Assembly (NCBI GenBank): GCA_016256075.1
Contig: SDVU01000204.1
Coordinates: 1 to 17,616 of the forward strand
DNA from: Dictyocoela muelleri
Lineage: Eukaryota > Microsporidia
DNA: 17,616 nucleotides
Reading direction: 5' to 3'
Part shown: piece after piece, positions 15,598 to 17,616 of the stretch
Layout of the letters: each line of letters begins with the position of its first letter
How positions within the stretch are numbered: the stretch's first letter is position 1
Translations under genes and position numbers: made by a program
Notes under the pieces: generated by a model
Databases searched by the model: none
Told to the model about the DNA's origin: nothing
Seen by the model: the letters and a program-made list of their open reading frames with translations, nothing else

Positions 15598-16762
15598 GAT
15601 TAATGTCATTATTTTCCCTGATGTCATCAATGTGTTTATTCCCCCCTAATTTTTTTTGTATTTATTTAAAAATGCTGTAACATAAATATCTAAAATCTTA
15701 TACAGGCTAAAAAATAAATATCTATACATAAATAATAAATAAAAAAAAATTACCTAAATTTCATTAAGTTAATTATTGAATTTAAAAAAAATTCTGTTGT
15801 TATAATTAAAACAAAATTCCTTTAAAAATAACCGCATGCAATTTTTCCCACCCCCTTCTGCCTTTTGATTTTCGACTTAAGCTCATTGTTAAATGATTTG
15901 ACCCCATGTGTATTTGCTACTGATATATGATTTATAAATTTATATTTATGGCATACTGTATAATGCTCATATGTGTAATTTCTTAAACAACTATATGCAC
16001 GGTGTTCATCCGTACATATTATGCTGTTAGGAGCCACTTGATTCATATTTATACGAATGATTGTTTCCATTCTTTTATTAGGAATAATGACCGCGAATAC
16101 TCTAATTATTCCGCTTTCTATGTACACAATTCATAATGCATCCGTTTTATTAGATGGTGGACGGCCGCAGAGGCTTTTACATTTATAATTTAGCATGTTT
16201 TCATCAATTTTGACGATATTCTCAGCACCACTTAATTTGTCGTTTAAAAATCTAATCTAATGCATAATATCGACTATCTTCTTTATAACACGATCAATAC
16301 AGCGAGTTTTTTATTGAAGTGCAATTTAATGCTGTAGAGTGGAGATCTGATAGCGTATTTTATTACGATCTTGAAAATATTTCGTAAATCTGCTGAGGAA
16401 AAAGAAAAGAATGTATTTAACCGTATGGATAAATTTTTTTTGTAACCCTGGCAGTGTTTATTCAAACATCTCCAGGCTACTCCATCTTTATTTCGTAAGT
16501 ATTTGACTAAATTACACGAATTATTAAAAAATTTGGAAAGTTTAAATTTCGGTAAAAGCCATCTTCCGTTAAAAAATTCACAAAATCTCTACAACTATAA
16601 GAATTTATAATTTGTTCTAGTATTCTGAGGTAAAAATATGAGTCATAATATTTAAGTTATAAATGCCCTTATTTCACTCTCATGCAGGTTTTAAACGACA
16701 TTTTACCATAATATTTTTGATGAGTTTCATTATTTCCCCTGGAAAAAATAATGACATTAATC
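15598..16762 (-). mobile_element. Merlin (IS1016-type) element 1
   Basis: The TIRs are GATTAATGTCATTATTTT at the left and its complement at the right, an 18-base match with no mismatch; beyond it a CC(C)TG block is shared with indels. The element is 1,165 bp, normal for Merlin, with a minus-strand ISXO2/IS1016-like transposase filling most of it. The usual 8-9-bp TSD is not clear, since the flanks (TTATTTTTA on the left, a T-run on the right) are low complexity. It abuts the TA palindrome. Confidence 0.8.
15822..16650 (-). pseudogene. Merlin/IS1016-like transposase, decayed
   Basis: Read on the minus strand from about 16650: DFVNFLTEDGFY, then a zinc-ribbon remnant with RNKDGVAWRCLNKHC and the SIRLNTFFSFSS stretch that follows it in this family. 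The core holds KIDENMLNYK with the first Asp near 16203. Next is the open stretch 15822-16127, with SGIIRVFAVIIPNKRMETII, then SIICTDEHRAYSCL (second Asp) and HYTVCHKYKFIN. The final catalytic block reads NTHGVKSFNNELK, where relatives have HTxxIES, so the catalytic Glu is Lys here. Stops and shifts lie between about 16130 and 16300 and near 16500. It cannot be active. Confidence 0.82.
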
Positions 16763-16793
16763 TTTTTTTTTTATATTAATACAATATAAGTCT

Positions 16794-16831
16794 AATTTTT
16801 AGCCATTTTTGAAAAAAAGTGGCTAAAAATT
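16794..16831. repeat. Perfect 12-bp hairpin after Merlin element 1
   Basis: AATTTTTAGCCA (16794-16805) pairs perfectly with TGGCTAAAAATT (16820-16831) across a 14-base loop. It lies between the Merlin element and the 3' end of the decayed minus-strand frame. It could be a very small palindromic repeat. A terminator role is not supported in a eukaryote. Confidence 0.5.
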
Positions 16832-16898
16832 TCGAGTGCTCAAAATTCGATTTACTAAAAGCTTCGATAGCTTAAAATTTTAAATTAATGAAAATAGT

Positions 16899-17316
16899 TT
16901 ATTTAATTTTTTTATCATGTTTATCAAATAAATAATCAACCGTATCTTCGTGATTTTTATTAAGATATTGAAATGATTTTATCATAAATATCGAAGACCA
17001 CTTTGACATGTTCTGAATTATATTTCAAAAGAGCATGGATAGTGTTTAAATTTATTTAAGCAATATAGCATCTTGATAAATCAACTCTTTTAATGTCTAC
17101 GTCAATAATTTCTTCTAAATCAACTAAAGCGTCTTTATAATTAGAAATGTTAGAATACTCGATAATTTTCATGCTAATTTCTTTTTTACTTGTTTTTATA
17201 CCTAAAATTTCGTTTTTTTTTCCTACAATGTTCAATGTTTTGTTTAGAGATACTGGTACTACTCCGTTCAGCACTCACGATTTTTTCTTGAGGAGAAAAA
17301 TTTGTGAAATATCCAT
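16899..17316 (-). pseudogene. Decayed protein-coding sequence, family unknown
   Basis: The minus strand shows protein-like text over about 420 bp in changing frames. An ATG at 17316 begins MDISQIFLLKKKS, ending in TGA. The next frame carries VVPVSLNKTLNIVGKKNEI and KDALVDLEEIIDVDIKRVDL to RCYIA (stop at 17056-17058). Downstream are HALLKYNSEHVKVVFDIYDK and YLNKNHEDTVDYLFDKHDKK, ending in TAA at 16899-16901. The mix of charged and hydrophobic residues looks like a real protein with about three breaks. It has no recognised domain. It could be a host gene relic or an accessory frame of an element. The GTG at 17272-17274 is not a credible eukaryotic start. Confidence 0.42.
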
Positions 17317-17391
17317 TAAAAGTAAAATTTTATGATAAACTCAAATATGATGTCGCAATCTGCTGATACTAAATTTTTAGGTAGGTGGCAG

Positions 17392-17427
17392 TTTCACGCC
17401 GTTTTAAATATTTCACGCCGTTTTAAA
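17392..17427 (+). repeat. Paired 17-bp direct repeat in the probable Merlin TIR
   Basis: TTTCACGCCGTTTTAAA occurs at 17392-17408 and again at 17411-17427 without a mismatch. Two identical copies in tandem near an element end suggest a doubled transposase-binding site. That role is inferred. Confidence 0.75.
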
Positions 17428-17449
17428 AAAATTGAGAATAAATATAAAA

Positions 17450-17616
17450 TTAACCATTTATTTGAAACAAGGTAAGTAATCTGTTGAACCTTTTTCTTTT
17501 TTCGATTTTATACTCCCAGATAAATTGAATCAGATATTCTGAATGTTGTTCTTGTGTTATTCCAGATTTTTTTCTCAAGTAAAATTTTGAACGCGACCAC
17601 AGCCCTTCTATATTCT
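17450..17616 (-). CDS. Merlin/ISXO2-type transposase, C-terminal part
   Basis: This is an open minus-strand frame entering from the window edge and ending in TAA at 17450-17452 (54 residues plus stop). It begins NIEGLWSRSKFYLRKKSG, the block holding the last catalytic Glu of IS1016/ISXO2 transposases (NIE), followed by the Trp-Ser-x-x-K stretch. It continues HSEYLIQFIWEYKIEKR and FNRLLTLFQING, matching the family's C-terminal Trp-rich tail. No stop or frameshift is seen in this part, unlike every other transposase in the window. Intactness further upstream cannot be judged. It is a transposase and most likely still part of an element, since TIR-like sequence follows 25-65 bp downstream. Confidence 0.75.
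   Translation of the reverse strand, partial: NIEGLWSRSKFYLRKKSGITQEQHSEYLIQFIWEYKIEKRKRFNRLLTLFQING

Larger units (their letters stand above)
17386..17616 (-). mobile_element. Merlin-type element 2, cut by the window edge
   Basis: A Merlin/ISXO2 transposase C-terminus lies at the right edge on the minus strand. Between its stop and about 17386 lies a probable TIR: GTGGCAGTTTCACGCC followed by two direct copies of TTTCACGCCGTTTTAAA. The exact outer end is uncertain and the other end is outside the window. Its TIR is unrelated to that of Merlin element 1, so it is a different family. Confidence 0.6.

Noticed and set aside
17056-17274. A 72-codon gene starting at 17274
   Set aside because: Its start is GTG, which is not credible in a eukaryotic gene. 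The stretch is better treated as part of a longer decayed frame (16899-17316).

Overview
This window looks like nuclear DNA from a very AT-rich eukaryote. I see no intact ordinary host gene, no rRNA and no bacterial operon. Almost every base that can be explained belongs to a transposable element, often one inside another. At least five cut-and-paste superfamilies are recognisable from protein motifs, terminal inverted repeats (TIRs) or target-site duplications (TSDs): Tc1/mariner, MULE, hAT, a Ginger-like element and two Merlin (IS1016-type) elements. A tRNA-derived SINE is also present. This mix fits a TE-rich animal (cnidarian, arthropod or similar) or a TE-rich microsporidian. The SINE leans me slightly towards an animal, but the species cannot be fixed from this sequence.

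Layout. Positions 141-3066 hold a large foldback element whose two mirrored arms are each built from a fixed series of minisatellite modules. Its right arm carries a 459-bp tRNA-headed SINE (2371-2829) flanked by an imperfect 12-bp TSD. Positions 3114-3791 hold two copies of one hairpin MITE family. Positions 3809-4755 are a patchwork of inverted repeats with CGCG hairpins, tRNA-like B boxes and TA-rich palindromes. Positions 4770-5962 are a second, lopsided copy of the foldback family. Positions 5963-6693 hold GC-tipped hairpins and a 640-bp palindromic MITE whose two ends are each a 37-nt hairpin.

Positions 6717-10249 are a Tc1/mariner element with long IR/DR-type TIRs. A complete-length MULE (6801-8846) sits in its left TIR and made an 8-bp duplication of Tc1 sequence. 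Positions 10252-10984 hold a possible decayed gene fragment. Positions 10993-12706 are a hAT element with a perfect 8-bp TSD. Positions 13057-15597 are a tRNA-like / CGCG-hairpin / TA-palindrome composite that was entered by a Ginger-like integrase element (13590-15549, a fossil). Positions 15598-16762 are a Merlin element with a decayed minus-strand transposase. Positions 16899-17316 hold a decayed minus-strand reading frame of unknown family. From about 17386 a second, better-preserved Merlin-type transposase runs off the right edge.

How the parts relate. The transposase genes in the Tc1, MULE, hAT and first Merlin elements are all broken, so these elements could move only with help from elsewhere. 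The foldbacks and MITEs have no coding capacity. The order of insertion can be read directly: the MULE is younger than the Tc1 it entered, the SINE is younger than the foldback, and the Ginger-like element is younger than the TA palindrome.
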